From the NCBI GenBank assembly GCA_050696075.1, contig JBOGUF010000213.1:1-17321 (forward strand): a stretch of 17,321 nt of DNA. Reading direction: 5' to 3'. Made by a program: the position numbers and the translations under genes. This stretch comes from JBOGUF01 sp050696075 (GTDB taxonomy: Bacteria > Chloroflexota > Chloroflexia > Thermomicrobiales > UBA6265). The notes beneath the pieces were generated by a model. The model was not told where the DNA came from and searched no databases. It saw only the letters and a list, made by a program, of their open reading frames with translations. Shown here piece after piece: positions 1 through 6,885 of the stretch (within the stretch, counting starts at the first letter, position 1; each line of letters begins with the position of its first letter).

Positions 1-2202
1 CTCTGGGGCTGGGCCGCGGGTGGCGAGCGGATCGACGCTACCTGGGCCGAATCCTGGGACCTGCGGCTGACGTTTGAGCTCGATGGGCTGGCAACGCTCT
101 ACGCACTGCTGGCGACCGGCATCGGGCTGGCCGTCGTCCTCTACGCCACCGCCTACCTCCCCCGCCACCTGGAACACGAGGGACGGTCCCCGACCGACTT
201 GACCCGTTTCTTCGCCTTCCTGCTCCTCTTTATGGGGGCGATGGTCGGGCTGGTGACGGCTCGCGATCTGCTCCTGATCTTCCTCTTCTGGGACGTCACC
301 GCGATCGCGTCATACTTCCTGATCGGCTACGACGCCCACCGACCGGATGCGCGCTGGGCGGCGCTGATGGCCCTCATCGTCACCGGAGCCAGTGCGGTCT
401 GCTTCCTGATCGGCGCGGTGATGCTCGGCGGCGAGTACCTGACCTTCTCCCTCGACGACCTGATCGCCAGGAGCGAGACGGGCGCGCGGCTGACGACGGC
501 CGCGGCGCTGATGGCGACGGCGGCGTTGGCGAAGAGCGCGCAGGCGCCGCTCCACTTCTGGCTGCCGCGGGCGATGGCCGCGCCCACCCCCGTCTCCGCC
601 TACCTCCACTCGGCGGCGATGGTCGCCGCCGGCGTCTTCCTGCTTGGCCGCATCCACCCGCTGCTAGCGCGTGCCGACGGCGTATTGGATGGCCTGATCG
701 TCATCGGGGTCCTCTCGATGGCGATCGGCGGTGTGCTGGCGCTGACGCGGGAGGGGTTCAAGCAACTCCTCGCCTACTCGACGATTTCGCAGTACGGTTA
801 CGTCGTGGTGATGCTTGGCATCGGCGGGGCGGCCGGCACGGCCGGGGCGTCGTTCTACGTCATCGCCCACGCCCTCGCCAAGAGCGCGCTCTTCCTGACC
901 GCCGGGGCAGTGACGGAGGCGACGGGCGCGAAACAGATGAGCGAGGTCGGCGGGCTCTGGCGGCGATTGCCGCTGCTGGCCGCCGGCAGCGGCGCGGCGG
1001 CGGCCGGTTTAGCGGCGCTGCCCCTCACCGCCGGCTTCTTCAAAGACGAGCTCTTCTTCCACGCGGCGCGGGAGGAGGGCGATCTTGTCTCGTGGCTGGC
1101 CGTCGGCGGCGCGGCCCTGACCTTCGCCTACATCGGCCGCTTTTGGGGCGGCATCTTCCTTGGGCGGCCCCGCGGCGACGCGCATCCGGTTCCAGGTCGC
1201 CTCGTCTGGCCGGTAGCCGTCCTCGGCGCGCTGGTGATCCTGGGCGGCATCTGGCCGGAACCGCTGACCCGGCTGGCCAAGGGGGCGGCGACGGCGACGC
1301 TCGGCGCGCCGGTCGAACTCCACCCGGCCTATCACCTCGACGCGCGGGCCGAAAACGTGATGGCGTTTGCTGCCTACGGCCTCGGCGCGCTGATTCTCCT
1401 GGCGCGTCCGGCGGCGCGACTCTGTCAGGCCGCCGCGCGGGCGAGCGAGCGGTTCGGACCGGACGAAGGCTATGCGACGGGGTTGATGTTGCTCAACCGG
1501 GCGTCGACCTGGATGCACCGGATCGAGGTCCACGACCTACGCGGGCGCGTGGCGACGATTCTGCTGCCGGCCGGCGTGCTCGTTCTGCTGGCGTTCGCCT
1601 TCACGCCGACCCGCGGCCAATTCGCGGCGGGCGACGTGGTGCGCGGCGATGTCCCGCTGATCCTGGTCCTGGTCGTCGCGGGGTTGGCCGCGTTGACGGC
1701 AACGCTGCCGCGCGACCATATCTCGGTCGCGCTCGTCCTCTCCGGCGTCGGGTTCAGTTTGGCGGTCGCCTACGCCCTCTTCGGAGCGCCGGACGTGGCG
1801 CTGGTGGCGGTGTTGATCGAAACGGGGCTGACGCTGCTCTTCCTCGGGATGCTCTCGCTGATGCCGCGCGACGTCGACCCGGACGTGGTCCATCACGCGG
1901 AGACGCGGGGACCGCCGCCCGATCATTCCTCGTATCGCTGGCGCGATCCGGCGCTGGCGGCAATCGCCGGCATCATCGCCTTCATCGTCAGTTGGAGCGC
2001 CCTCTCGCGACCCGCGGCGCTGGAGGGGGTCTCGACCGAGCTCGCCCGCCTGGCGCCGGAGGCGCACGGCGCCGCCGTCGTCACCGTCATCCTGGCCGAC
2101 TTCCGCGGCTTCGACACGATGGGCGAAATCACCGTCCTCGGCATCGCCTTCCTCGGCATCGCGACATTGCTGCGGCGGTGGCGGACTTGGAGGCCGCGAT
2201 GA
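1..2202 (+). CDS. mrpA: Mrp antiporter subunit A (5'-partial)
   Basis: This is the large subunit of the multisubunit Na+/H+ antiporter, an integral membrane protein related to complex I NuoL. The frame is open from base 1, so the true start lies upstream; 733 residues are visible against a usual ~770-800. The TTG at 199 is internal, because the preceding codons continue a hydrophobic Mrp N-terminus. The proton-conducting core (about visible residues 60-420) holds FWDVTAIASYFLIGY and the Lys of LAKSAQAPLHFWLP (visible residue ~178). The C-terminus has the extra MrpA region: a DUF4040-like segment (FGAPDVALVAVLIETGL) and the MrpB-like ILADFRGFDTMGEITVLGI. The usual TM5 glutamate is aspartate here (codon 292-294). 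The gene is translationally coupled to mrpB by ATGA. The family call is firm. Confidence 0.95.
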   Translation, partial: LWGWAAGGERIDATWAESWDLRLTFELDGLATLYALLATGIGLAVVLYATAYLPRHLEHEGRSPTDLTRFFAFLLLFMGAMVGLVTARDLLLIFLFWDVTAIASYFLIGYDAHRPDARWAALMALIVTGASAVCFLIGAVMLGGEYLTFSLDDLIARSETGARLTTAAALMATAALAKSAQAPLHFWLPRAMAAPTPVSAYLHSAAMVAAGVFLLGRIHPLLARADGVLDGLIVIGVLSMAIGGVLALTREGFKQLLAYSTISQYGYVVVMLGIGGAAGTAGASFYVIAHALAKSALFLTAGAVTEATGAKQMSEVGGLWRRLPLLAAGSGAAAAGLAALPLTAGFFKDELFFHAAREEGDLVSWLAVGGAALTFAYIGRFWGGIFLGRPRGDAHPVPGRLVWPVAVLGALVILGGIWPEPLTRLAKGAATATLGAPVELHPAYHLDARAENVMAFAAYGLGALILLARPAARLCQAAARASERFGPDEGYATGLMLLNRASTWMHRIEVHDLRGRVATILLPAGVLVLLAFAFTPTRGQFAAGDVVRGDVPLILVLVVAGLAALTATLPRDHISVALVLSGVGFSLAVAYALFGAPDVALVAVLIETGLTLLFLGMLSLMPRDVDPDVVHHAETRGPPPDHSSYRWRDPALAAIAGIIAFIVSWSALSRPAALEGVSTELARLAPEAHGAAVVTVILADFRGFDTMGEITVLGIAFLGIATLLRRWRTWRPR

Positions 2203-2648
2203 CGGTGATGACGCGGGCGGTGGCCCGCCTCCTCCTGATGCCCTCCTGGATGATCGCCGCGGCCGTGCTGGTCAAGGGCTACACCGACACCGGCGACGGC
2301 TTCAGCGCCGGCGTGATCGCCGCGCTCGGGGTGCTGATCCAGTTCCTCGCCTTCGGTCCGGAGGCGACCGCCGACCTGCCGCCGGTGCGCTTCGCGCGGG
2401 AAATTACGCTGACCGGACTCTTGCTCTCGCTGGCGGTCGCCTTCTTGCCGGTGCTGTGGGGCGAAGCGCCGATGACCCATTTCCCACGGCCGGGGGAGGA
2501 GGTGACGCACTTCGGCACCCTGGAAATCCTCACCGCCGTCGTCTTCGACATCGGAGTTTGCCTGCTCGTCTTCGGATTCATGCTCGGGGTCGTCGACCTG
2601 ATCGCCCGGTTGTCGATGCGGATGGAGCCCACGGAGCGCGAACGATGA
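2199..2648 (+). CDS. mrpB: Mrp antiporter subunit B
   Basis: This 149-residue MnhB-family membrane subunit belongs to the Mrp Na+/H+ antiporter complex. Its ATG overlaps the mrpA stop by four bases (ATGA), which fixes the start despite a long upstream open frame that is only an mrpA shadow. About four hydrophobic segments are visible. The conserved early loop reads TDTGDGFSAGVIAALG, a variant of the more usual GGGF-containing motif. HFGTLEILTAVVFDIGVCL near residues 105-125 is typical of the family. The length matches the usual ~140 residues. The next gene, mrpC, is again coupled by ATGA, so the pair is certainly co-translated. Confidence 0.93.
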   Translation: MTVMTRAVARLLLMPSWMIAAAVLVKGYTDTGDGFSAGVIAALGVLIQFLAFGPEATADLPPVRFAREITLTGLLLSLAVAFLPVLWGEAPMTHFPRPGEEVTHFGTLEILTAVVFDIGVCLLVFGFMLGVVDLIARLSMRMEPTERER

Positions 2649-3043
2649 CGCTGATCCTCTCACTGGCCGTGGCGGTCCTCTTCGGGGCCGGGTGCTACCT
2701 GCTGCTGAAGCACGACCTGATCCGGGTCGTCGCCGGTATGATCCTGATCTCCAACGCCGCCAACCTCTTCATCATGTCCGCCGGGCTGACCAAGGGGCGG
2801 GCGCCGATCCTGCCGTTGCCAGCGGGGTCGACGATGAGCGACCCCCTGGTGCAGGCGATGACGCTGACGGCGATCGTGATCAGCTTCGCCGTGGCAGCAC
2901 TCCTGCTCAGCATCGTCTACCGCGTCCACCATTCCCACCGATCGATCGATATCGAGCTCTTGGCCGAGGCGGAAGAGCAGCAAGCCGCCCTCTCCGACGT
3001 CGAGTTGCCGGCCGTCTTAGAACCGGCGGAGGTCCAGGAATGA
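2645..3043 (+). CDS. mrpC: Mrp antiporter subunit C (NuoK-like)
   Basis: This small 132-residue NuoK-like membrane subunit of the Mrp complex has three hydrophobic segments. They fall around residues 1-22, 27-48 (GMILISNAANLFIMSAG) and 73-95 (AMTLTAIVISFAVAALLLSI). The GRAPIL stretch following the second segment is characteristic of MrpC/MnhC. A hydrophilic acidic C-terminal tail (residues ~105-132) ends the protein. It starts with an ATG overlapping the mrpB stop and ends overlapping the mrpD start. Length and order agree with canonical seven-gene mrp operons. Confidence 0.93.
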   Translation: MTLILSLAVAVLFGAGCYLLLKHDLIRVVAGMILISNAANLFIMSAGLTKGRAPILPLPAGSTMSDPLVQAMTLTAIVISFAVAALLLSIVYRVHHSHRSIDIELLAEAEEQQAALSDVELPAVLEPAEVQE

Positions 3044-4452
3044 TGCTGGTTCTGCCGCTGGCGATCGCCTGGATCGGCGCGGTCGCGATTGCTATCCTCG
3101 ACGGGCGGCGACGCTGGGTCGGCTGGCTGGCGGTCGCCTGCCTGGCGGGCAGCCTTGCCGCGTTGGTGGTCCTTGGCGTCGAGGTCTTCGATGGGGGGGC
3201 GCGGCAGATCGTCGCGGGCGGCTGGGAACCGGGGGTCGGCATCGTTATTCACGCCGACGCCCTCGGCGTCGTCTTCGCCATTCTCTCAATCGGGGTCCTG
3301 CTGGCGGCGCTCATCTACGAGGTGTTGGGCGGGGTGCGCTCGCGCTCCTTCCCGGCGTTGATCCTCTTCATGGCGACCGGCTTGATCGGGCTCTTCCTGA
3401 CCGGCGACATTTTCAACTTCTACGTCTTCTTCGAGATCGCCATGATCTCGGCCTACGCCCTGACCGGCTACGGGGAGGAGCGGCGGCAGTGGCGGGCGGC
3501 GTCCATCTTCGCCATCGTCAACCTGCTTGGCTCGGTCCTCTTCCTGATCGCCATCGCCGCCCTGTACCACCTGACGGGACGGCTCGACATGTTCGGTGTC
3601 GGCCAGCGGGCGCAAGTGGTGGCTGAAAACCCGGCGATCCAGGTGGCGACGCTGATCTTCATCGCGTTTTGCGTCAAACTCGGGCTCTTCCCGTTCCACT
3701 TCTGGCTGCCCGCCGTCTACACCAGCACCCGGCCGGCGGTGGCGGCGATCTTGGGCGGCGCCCTGGCCAATATCGGCAGCTATGGGCTGCTCCGCTTCGG
3801 GGCGGGCATCCTGCCGCGGGAGTTGGAACTTGGGGCGCCGGCGCTCTACGCCCTGGGGGCGACGAGCATCATCTACGGGGCGATGCAAGCGCTCTCGCGC
3901 CACTCGGTCTCCGAAGTGATCGCCTACTCCGCCATCGGGCAAGTCGGCTACATCATGCTCGCGTTGGCGATTGGCGGGCAGGTCGGCCTGACCGCGGCGG
4001 TGCTCTACGCCATCGTCAACGCGATGAACAAGACGCTCCTCTTCCTCTCCGAGAACCTGCGCGGCTGGCTGGTGGGGGCGGCGTTCGTCGTCGGGGCGTT
4101 CAGCGTGGCAGGGGTGCCGCCAGCGGCCGGCTTCTTCGGCAAAGCGGCGATGTTTCGCGCTGGAATCACGGAGGAGAGCGTGGGCGGCAGCGTGGCGCTC
4201 GTCGTCCTCATCTTTGCCGGCGGCCTCCTCTCCTTCGTCTACATGTTCCAGATCTACCAGGCCCGATTTTGGACGAAGGAGGCGCCGGCCGACGCTACGA
4301 CGCCGGTGGCGGCCGGGCCGCCCAGCCAGGTTGCACGCCGGGCCGTCGTCGTCATGGTGGCCCTTGTGGTCCTGGCGGCGGGTATTTGGCCGGAGCCGCT
4401 GCTGGCGGTGAGCGAGCGGGCGGCGCAGGCACTCGGCGGGGGAGCATCTTGA
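3040..4452 (+). CDS. mrpD: Mrp antiporter subunit D
   Basis: This 470-residue subunit is homologous to complex I NuoM/NuoN and forms a second ion-translocating module of the Mrp complex. About 14 hydrophobic segments are visible. The TM5 glutamate is kept in NFYVFFEIAMISAYALTGY, in contrast to MrpA. KLGLFPFHFWLPAVYTSTRP carries the conserved Lys and the HFWLP motif, and AYSAIGQVGYIMLALAIGG is the antiporter signature. The ATG at 3040 overlaps the mrpC stop (ATGA). A second ATG follows immediately at 3043, so the start is uncertain by one codon. The stop TGA overlaps the TTG start of mrpE. Confidence 0.95.
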   Translation: MMLVLPLAIAWIGAVAIAILDGRRRWVGWLAVACLAGSLAALVVLGVEVFDGGARQIVAGGWEPGVGIVIHADALGVVFAILSIGVLLAALIYEVLGGVRSRSFPALILFMATGLIGLFLTGDIFNFYVFFEIAMISAYALTGYGEERRQWRAASIFAIVNLLGSVLFLIAIAALYHLTGRLDMFGVGQRAQVVAENPAIQVATLIFIAFCVKLGLFPFHFWLPAVYTSTRPAVAAILGGALANIGSYGLLRFGAGILPRELELGAPALYALGATSIIYGAMQALSRHSVSEVIAYSAIGQVGYIMLALAIGGQVGLTAAVLYAIVNAMNKTLLFLSENLRGWLVGAAFVVGAFSVAGVPPAAGFFGKAAMFRAGITEESVGGSVALVVLIFAGGLLSFVYMFQIYQARFWTKEAPADATTPVAAGPPSQVARRAVVVMVALVVLAAGIWPEPLLAVSERAAQALGGGAS

Positions 4453-4979
4453 GCCGTGCCGTGCTCTGGATCCCCGTCCTCGCCCTCGTCTATGCGCTGA
4501 CGCTGGCGAGCTTCGACCCGTGGGACCTGGCGATCGGGGCGGTGGTGGGCGCCGGCGTGTTGGCGGTGTTTTGGCGGTATCCGCTTATCGAGGCGGAAGG
4601 CGGAAGGCGGAACGAGGGCCATCGTCATCCGTCATCCGTCTTCCGCCTTCCGCCTTCCGCCGCCGTCTGGTTCTGGCCGTTCGCGGTGGTGGTAGCGTGG
4701 GAGATCGTCAGGGGGACTTGGCAGGTGGCGCTGGTCGTGCTCGGTCTGCGACCACATAACCGGGCGGGACTCGTCGAAATGCCGATGGGCGACATGACGC
4801 CGCTCGGCATCGCGGTCTTCGGCGTGGCAACGACCCTGTCGCCAGGGTCCGTCCTGGTCGAAGTCGATTGGGCGGCGCGCATGCTGCTCTTTCACGTCCT
4901 GGACGCTTCCAACCCGGACGAGGTGCGCGCCGAATTCGCGCGGTTGTACGAGCGGTGGCAGCGACGCGTGGCGCCATGA
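4449..4979 (+). CDS. mrpE: Mrp antiporter subunit E with an in-frame repeat insertion
   Basis: MrpE is a membrane subunit needed for assembly or activity of the Mrp antiporter. I chose the TTG at 4449 because it overlaps the mrpD TGA (TTGA), matching the coupling elsewhere in the operon; GTG at 4461 is an alternative. From TTG the protein is 176 residues, against the usual ~160. Family features include the N-terminal hydrophobic pair (residues ~3-18 and 26-42), a second hydrophobic block (WFWPFAVVVAWEIVRGTWQVA) and the C-terminal core (PMGDMTPLGIAVFGVATTLSPGSV, split here for length: PMGDMTPLGIAVFG then VATTLSPGSV). Between the two blocks, residues ~48-71 are a Gly/Arg/Pro-rich hydrophilic stretch. 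It is encoded by a perfect 21-bp inverted repeat and is foreign to the family. No stop results, so the gene may still function. Confidence 0.9.
   Translation: MSRAVLWIPVLALVYALTLASFDPWDLAIGAVVGAGVLAVFWRYPLIEAEGGRRNEGHRHPSSVFRLPPSAAVWFWPFAVVVAWEIVRGTWQVALVVLGLRPHNRAGLVEMPMGDMTPLGIAVFGVATTLSPGSVLVEVDWAARMLLFHVLDASNPDEVRAEFARLYERWQRRVAP
4592..4661. repeat. Heptad inverted-repeat element inside mrpE
   Basis: Three copies of GGCGGAA (4592-4612) face three exact copies of TTCCGCC (4641-4661), giving perfect 21-bp complementary arms around a 28-base spacer. The spacer itself contains two tandem CATCCGT heptads just before the right arm. The element is read through in the mrpE frame and supplies about 23 residues. 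It looks like a normally intergenic repeat captured by a coding region. Confidence 0.9.
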
Positions 4980-4982
4980 GAC

Positions 4983-5109
4983 GCTAGCTGCTAGCTGCTA
5001 GCCGCTAGCCCGTGGACTGGCGCGGCGGTTCAGCCAGCGCGCTTTACAGACCGCCTTGCGGGAGATGGACTAGCACCTCGTGGACAGAAGCTAGGAGCCA
5101 GGAGCTACG
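4983..5109. repeat. Heptad arrays flanking the mrpE-mrpF gap
   Basis: The left array is four heptads, GCTAGCT twice then GCTAGCC twice (4983-5010). The right array is three heptads, AGCTAGG, AGCCAGG and AGCTACG (5089-5109), related to the left units in inverse complement. About 78 bases separate them. The layout of facing 7-base tandem arrays matches the element inside mrpE, though the unit sequence differs. The gap has no ORF in keeping with its neighbours. Confidence 0.8.
5101..5107 (+). promoter_or_regulatory. mrpF ribosome binding site built from repeat units
   Basis: An AGGAG Shine-Dalgarno core lies across the junction of the last two heptads, six bases before the mrpF ATG. It fixes the ATG at 5111 as the start. 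It also suggests the repeat array, not coupling to mrpE, provides initiation for mrpF. Confidence 0.6.
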
Positions 5110-5110
5110 G

Positions 5111-5380
5111 ATGCACGAAACGGTCTTCTACGTGGCGGCGGTGTGGATGACGGGGTTGCTGGGGGCGTGCGCGCTGATGGTGATTAGGGCGCGATCGACG
5201 ATGGTGCGGATACTGGCGCTGGACACGGTAACGCTGCTGCTGATCGCCGTGCTGGTACTCTACTCCGGTTCCCAGCGGTCGTCGTACTACTTGGACGCGG
5301 CACTGATCCTGGCGCTGCTCTCGTTCGCCGCGACGGTGGCGGCGGCGCGCTACCACATCGAGGGGAAGGTCTTCGGATGA
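5111..5380 (+). CDS. mrpF: Mrp antiporter subunit F
   Basis: This 89-residue membrane subunit of the Mrp complex has three hydrophobic segments (residues ~3-22, 33-52 and 58-78). RILALDTVTLLLIAVLVLYS is the recognisable MrpF/MnhF core, with the conserved Asp of the first part of the second helix. I chose the ATG at 5111 because of the AGGAG six bases upstream. An upstream extension to 5012 would translate repeat and spacer sequence unlike the family. It is the only mrp gene here not coupled to its predecessor. Its own stop overlaps the mrpG start (ATGA). Confidence 0.93.
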   Translation: MHETVFYVAAVWMTGLLGACALMVIRARSTMVRILALDTVTLLLIAVLVLYSGSQRSSYYLDAALILALLSFAATVAAARYHIEGKVFG

Positions 5381-5730
5381 GCCAGTCGGATGTGACACCG
5401 TGGGTCGCCGACGCGCTGGTGCTGCTCGGCGTGGCGGTGATGACGATCGGGGTCTTCGGCATCTACCGGATGCCGGACGTGGCAACGAAGCTGCACGCGG
5501 CGAGCAAGGCCGTCTTCCTCGGCGCCATCGTCCTCTGCGCCGCAACCCTCGTCACCGGCCAGGCCGCGATCATCTACCGCGTGCTGCTCATCGCCGGGTT
5601 GCTGTTGCTGACCACCCCGGTCGCGTCCCACGTCATCGGCCGGGCGGCATATTTGGACGGGGAGATGGAAGCGGCCGGCGAAAGTACTCCGGAATCGGGC
5701 GAGGTCCGTCACCCGCGGGCGCGAACATAG
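5377..5730 (+). CDS. mrpG: Mrp antiporter subunit G
   Basis: This 117-residue MnhG/MrpG-family subunit completes the Mrp Na+/H+ antiporter gene set. Three hydrophobic segments are visible: ~10-27, ~44-62 and ~65-88. The family signature GIYRMPDVATKLHAASKA follows the first helix, and TTPVASHVIGRAAY marks the end of the third. The start overlaps the mrpF stop. The last ~25 residues are hydrophilic and probably cytoplasmic. No further mrp gene follows; the next genes are on the opposite strand, so the operon ends here. Confidence 0.94.
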   Translation: MSQSDVTPWVADALVLLGVAVMTIGVFGIYRMPDVATKLHAASKAVFLGAIVLCAATLVTGQAAIIYRVLLIAGLLLLTTPVASHVIGRAAYLDGEMEAAGESTPESGEVRHPRART

Positions 5731-5740
5731 GAGATCAATT

Positions 5741-5790
5741 CAGCGATCACGTCGGTCCGGAGCAACGGCCTACGCGGATCGCTGGTCTTT
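5741..5790 (+). terminator. Possible terminator after mrpG
   Basis: CAGCGATC (5741-5748) can pair with GATCGCTG (5777-5784), followed by GTCTTTT. The loop is long (28 bases) and the T run short, so this is a weak candidate. Its position 10 bases after the mrpG stop is suitable. It overlaps the 3' end of the convergent antitoxin gene. Confidence 0.3.
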
Positions 5791-5997
5791 TGGCCGCTGT
5801 GAGCTGATATGGGCGGATAGTTGTTCACGTCTTGCCAGGATGTCCTCGATTCGCCGGGGTTCCACCTTTTTGGGCACGGGTACGAGCCGGGCAACAACCT
5901 TACCTCGGCGCGTAATCTCTACGACATCGAGCGTTTCCTCGACATGGCGAACGACGGCGCTCACATGTGTTCTAAAGTCCGAGATGGAGATGGTCAC
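5770..5997 (-). CDS. Orphan Phd/YefM-like antitoxin
   Basis: This 75-residue protein has the compact fold pattern of prevent-host-death antitoxins: MTISISDFRTHVSAVVRHVE followed by the strand-turn-strand ITRRGKVVARLVPVPKK. Such proteins bind DNA through the N-terminus and a partner toxin through the C-terminus. The start is GTG, with AAGGAG nine bases upstream. No toxin follows: the gene runs into convergent mrpG. The C-terminal ~15 residues (SAHISSQRPKDQRSA) look unlike a toxin-binding helix. A shifted frame over the same stretch continues with DPRRPLLRTDVIAELISY to a stop at 5709, which suggests a frameshift has replaced the native tail. The family call is reasonable; function as an active antitoxin is doubtful. 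Confidence 0.7.
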   Translation of the reverse strand: MTISISDFRTHVSAVVRHVEETLDVVEITRRGKVVARLVPVPKKVEPRRIEDILARREQLSAHISSQRPKDQRSA

Positions 5998-6052
5998 AGC
6001 TGTTTACTCCTTGCGCTTCGAACACGTTCTCTCATGAGGCATTCCTCGCCCA

Positions 6053-6475
6053 TTACGACTTGAAGGGGACGGTCTCAGGCGTATACGTGGGAAGGATGAC
6101 CGCCGCGCGTTCGAGCAGTTCGTTATCCCAGGTGACTAGGGGAACTTGAATTTCGTGAGCAATCGCGACATAGAGGGCGTCTGCACCACGAAGGTAAAGA
6201 TCGGCCGCCAAGGCCACGGCAGAATCTATGCGCGATTCGTTCAACGGAAAAAGTGTCAATCCGGGTACTCTTGCTACTCGGCGCGCTGCGTCACGTCCGA
6301 TCATCGAGAGGCCAGTTCGTCGTGATACGGCGCCAGCGACTTCCACCAAGAGGACGTTCGGTGCGAACAAGGTTCTTCGAGTCCTGAGCTGTCGTTCAAA
6401 CCATTGCCAACTCGCGTCATGGAAGCGATCCGCTGTCGTTTCCAGACTAACCCAGACATTCGCATCAACAACCAT
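6053..6475 (-). CDS. PIN-domain ribonuclease toxin (VapC family)
   Basis: This 140-residue PIN-domain protein is probably the RNase toxin of a VapBC pair. The acidic active-site set is visible: D4 in VVDANVWV, E45 in LLVEVAGAV, D99 in LRGADALYVA and D117 in VTWDNELL. These would coordinate the metal for RNA cleavage. The ATG at 6475 shares one base with the antitoxin TGA; a GTG one codon upstream (6478) is possible. The tight overlap indicates translational coupling and partner function with the upstream antitoxin gene. Length is normal for the family. RNA specificity cannot be read from the sequence. Confidence 0.88.
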   Translation of the reverse strand: MVVDANVWVSLETTADRFHDASWQWFERQLRTRRTLFAPNVLLVEVAGAVSRRTGLSMIGRDAARRVARVPGLTLFPLNESRIDSAVALAADLYLRGADALYVAIAHEIQVPLVTWDNELLERAAVILPTYTPETVPFKS

Positions 6476-6741
6476 CACAGATCACGTCGCACGTCTCTGA
6501 CCGCATCCACAGCCGTAATCCCTTCAGGCCAGCGTTTGCCGACCTCCGCCGCGAACGCTTTGAGTTCCGCGAGATAGCTCTCAATCTCTTCGTCTGAAAT
6601 AGCTTCGTTCACGCCAGCGGGAACCAATCGAGCAACGATGGTCGAGTCGCGGAATACGTCGATGACTTCTCCGTCTTTCGTCACACGTTCGACGAGATCT
6701 CCGGTGTGAGCCTTGAGCTCCTTGATGCCCACCTGGATCAT
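6475..6741 (-). CDS. Antitoxin of the VapC-like toxin (Phd/VapB type)
   Basis: This 88-residue antitoxin has the N-terminal MIQVGIKELKAHTGDLVERV typical of Phd/YefM-type DNA-binding antitoxins, then a strand with DSTIVARLVP. It ends in a long acidic amphipathic helix (EEIESYLAELKAFAAEVGKR) suited to covering a toxin. I chose the ATG at 6741 over an upstream GTG-type start at 6774 because AAGGAGG lies six bases before it. It overlaps the PIN toxin gene by one base. By family precedent the complex would repress its own promoter, but no operator palindrome is obvious. The pairing with VapC is inferred from the overlap. Confidence 0.85.
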   Translation of the reverse strand: MIQVGIKELKAHTGDLVERVTKDGEVIDVFRDSTIVARLVPAGVNEAISDEEIESYLAELKAFAAEVGKRWPEGITAVDAVRDVRRDL

Positions 6742-6747
6742 CTCGAC

Positions 6748-6754
6748 CCTCCTT
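6748..6754 (-). promoter_or_regulatory. Ribosome binding site fixing the antitoxin start
   Basis: On the minus strand AAGGAGG is followed by six bases and then ATG. This strong site decides in favour of the 88-residue antitoxin rather than an 11-residue longer product. Confidence 0.75.
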
Positions 6755-6777
6755 TTGACTACTTTCACGACCACCTG

Positions 6778-6806
6778 AGTCTACCACGCGTCACAATGCT
6801 TGACGA
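6778..6806 (-). promoter_or_regulatory. Possible sigma-70-type promoter of the toxin-antitoxin pair
   Basis: On the minus strand TCGTCA (6801-6806) and TAGACT (6778-6783) are separated by 17 bases. Each box matches four of six consensus positions. The -10 lies 37 bases before the antitoxin ATG, a plausible leader. Matches at this level occur by chance, so confidence is low. Confidence 0.25.
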
Positions 6807-6885
6807 TGGCGCCTATAGAAATCACGATAGCCCTCACCGCACTTCGCTTGGCGGCACAAAAATCCGAGCGCGGGAGGGCAAGGCG

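Noticed and set aside
1092..2198. Long + frame ahead of mrpB
   Set aside because: Arg/Ala/Gly-rich shadow of mrpA in a GC-rich genome; mrpB starts at the ATGA overlap.
199..2202. TTG at 199 as the mrpA start
   Set aside because: The frame is open to base 1 and the upstream residues (LYATAYLPRHLEHEG) continue a normal MrpA N-terminus, so the gene is cut by the window edge.
3286..3942. 218-residue minus frame opposite mrpD
   Set aside because: Composition dominated by Arg, Asp, Gln and Glu, typical of antisense frames; it lies wholly inside mrpD.
4983..5109. Heptad arrays as a CRISPR array
   Set aside because: Units are 7 bases with no unique spacers and no cas genes nearby.
6800..6828. TTGACG as a -35 box for the EEP-family gene
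   Set aside because: No acceptable -10 box occurs at 16-18 bases; TATAGA lies only 8 bases away.
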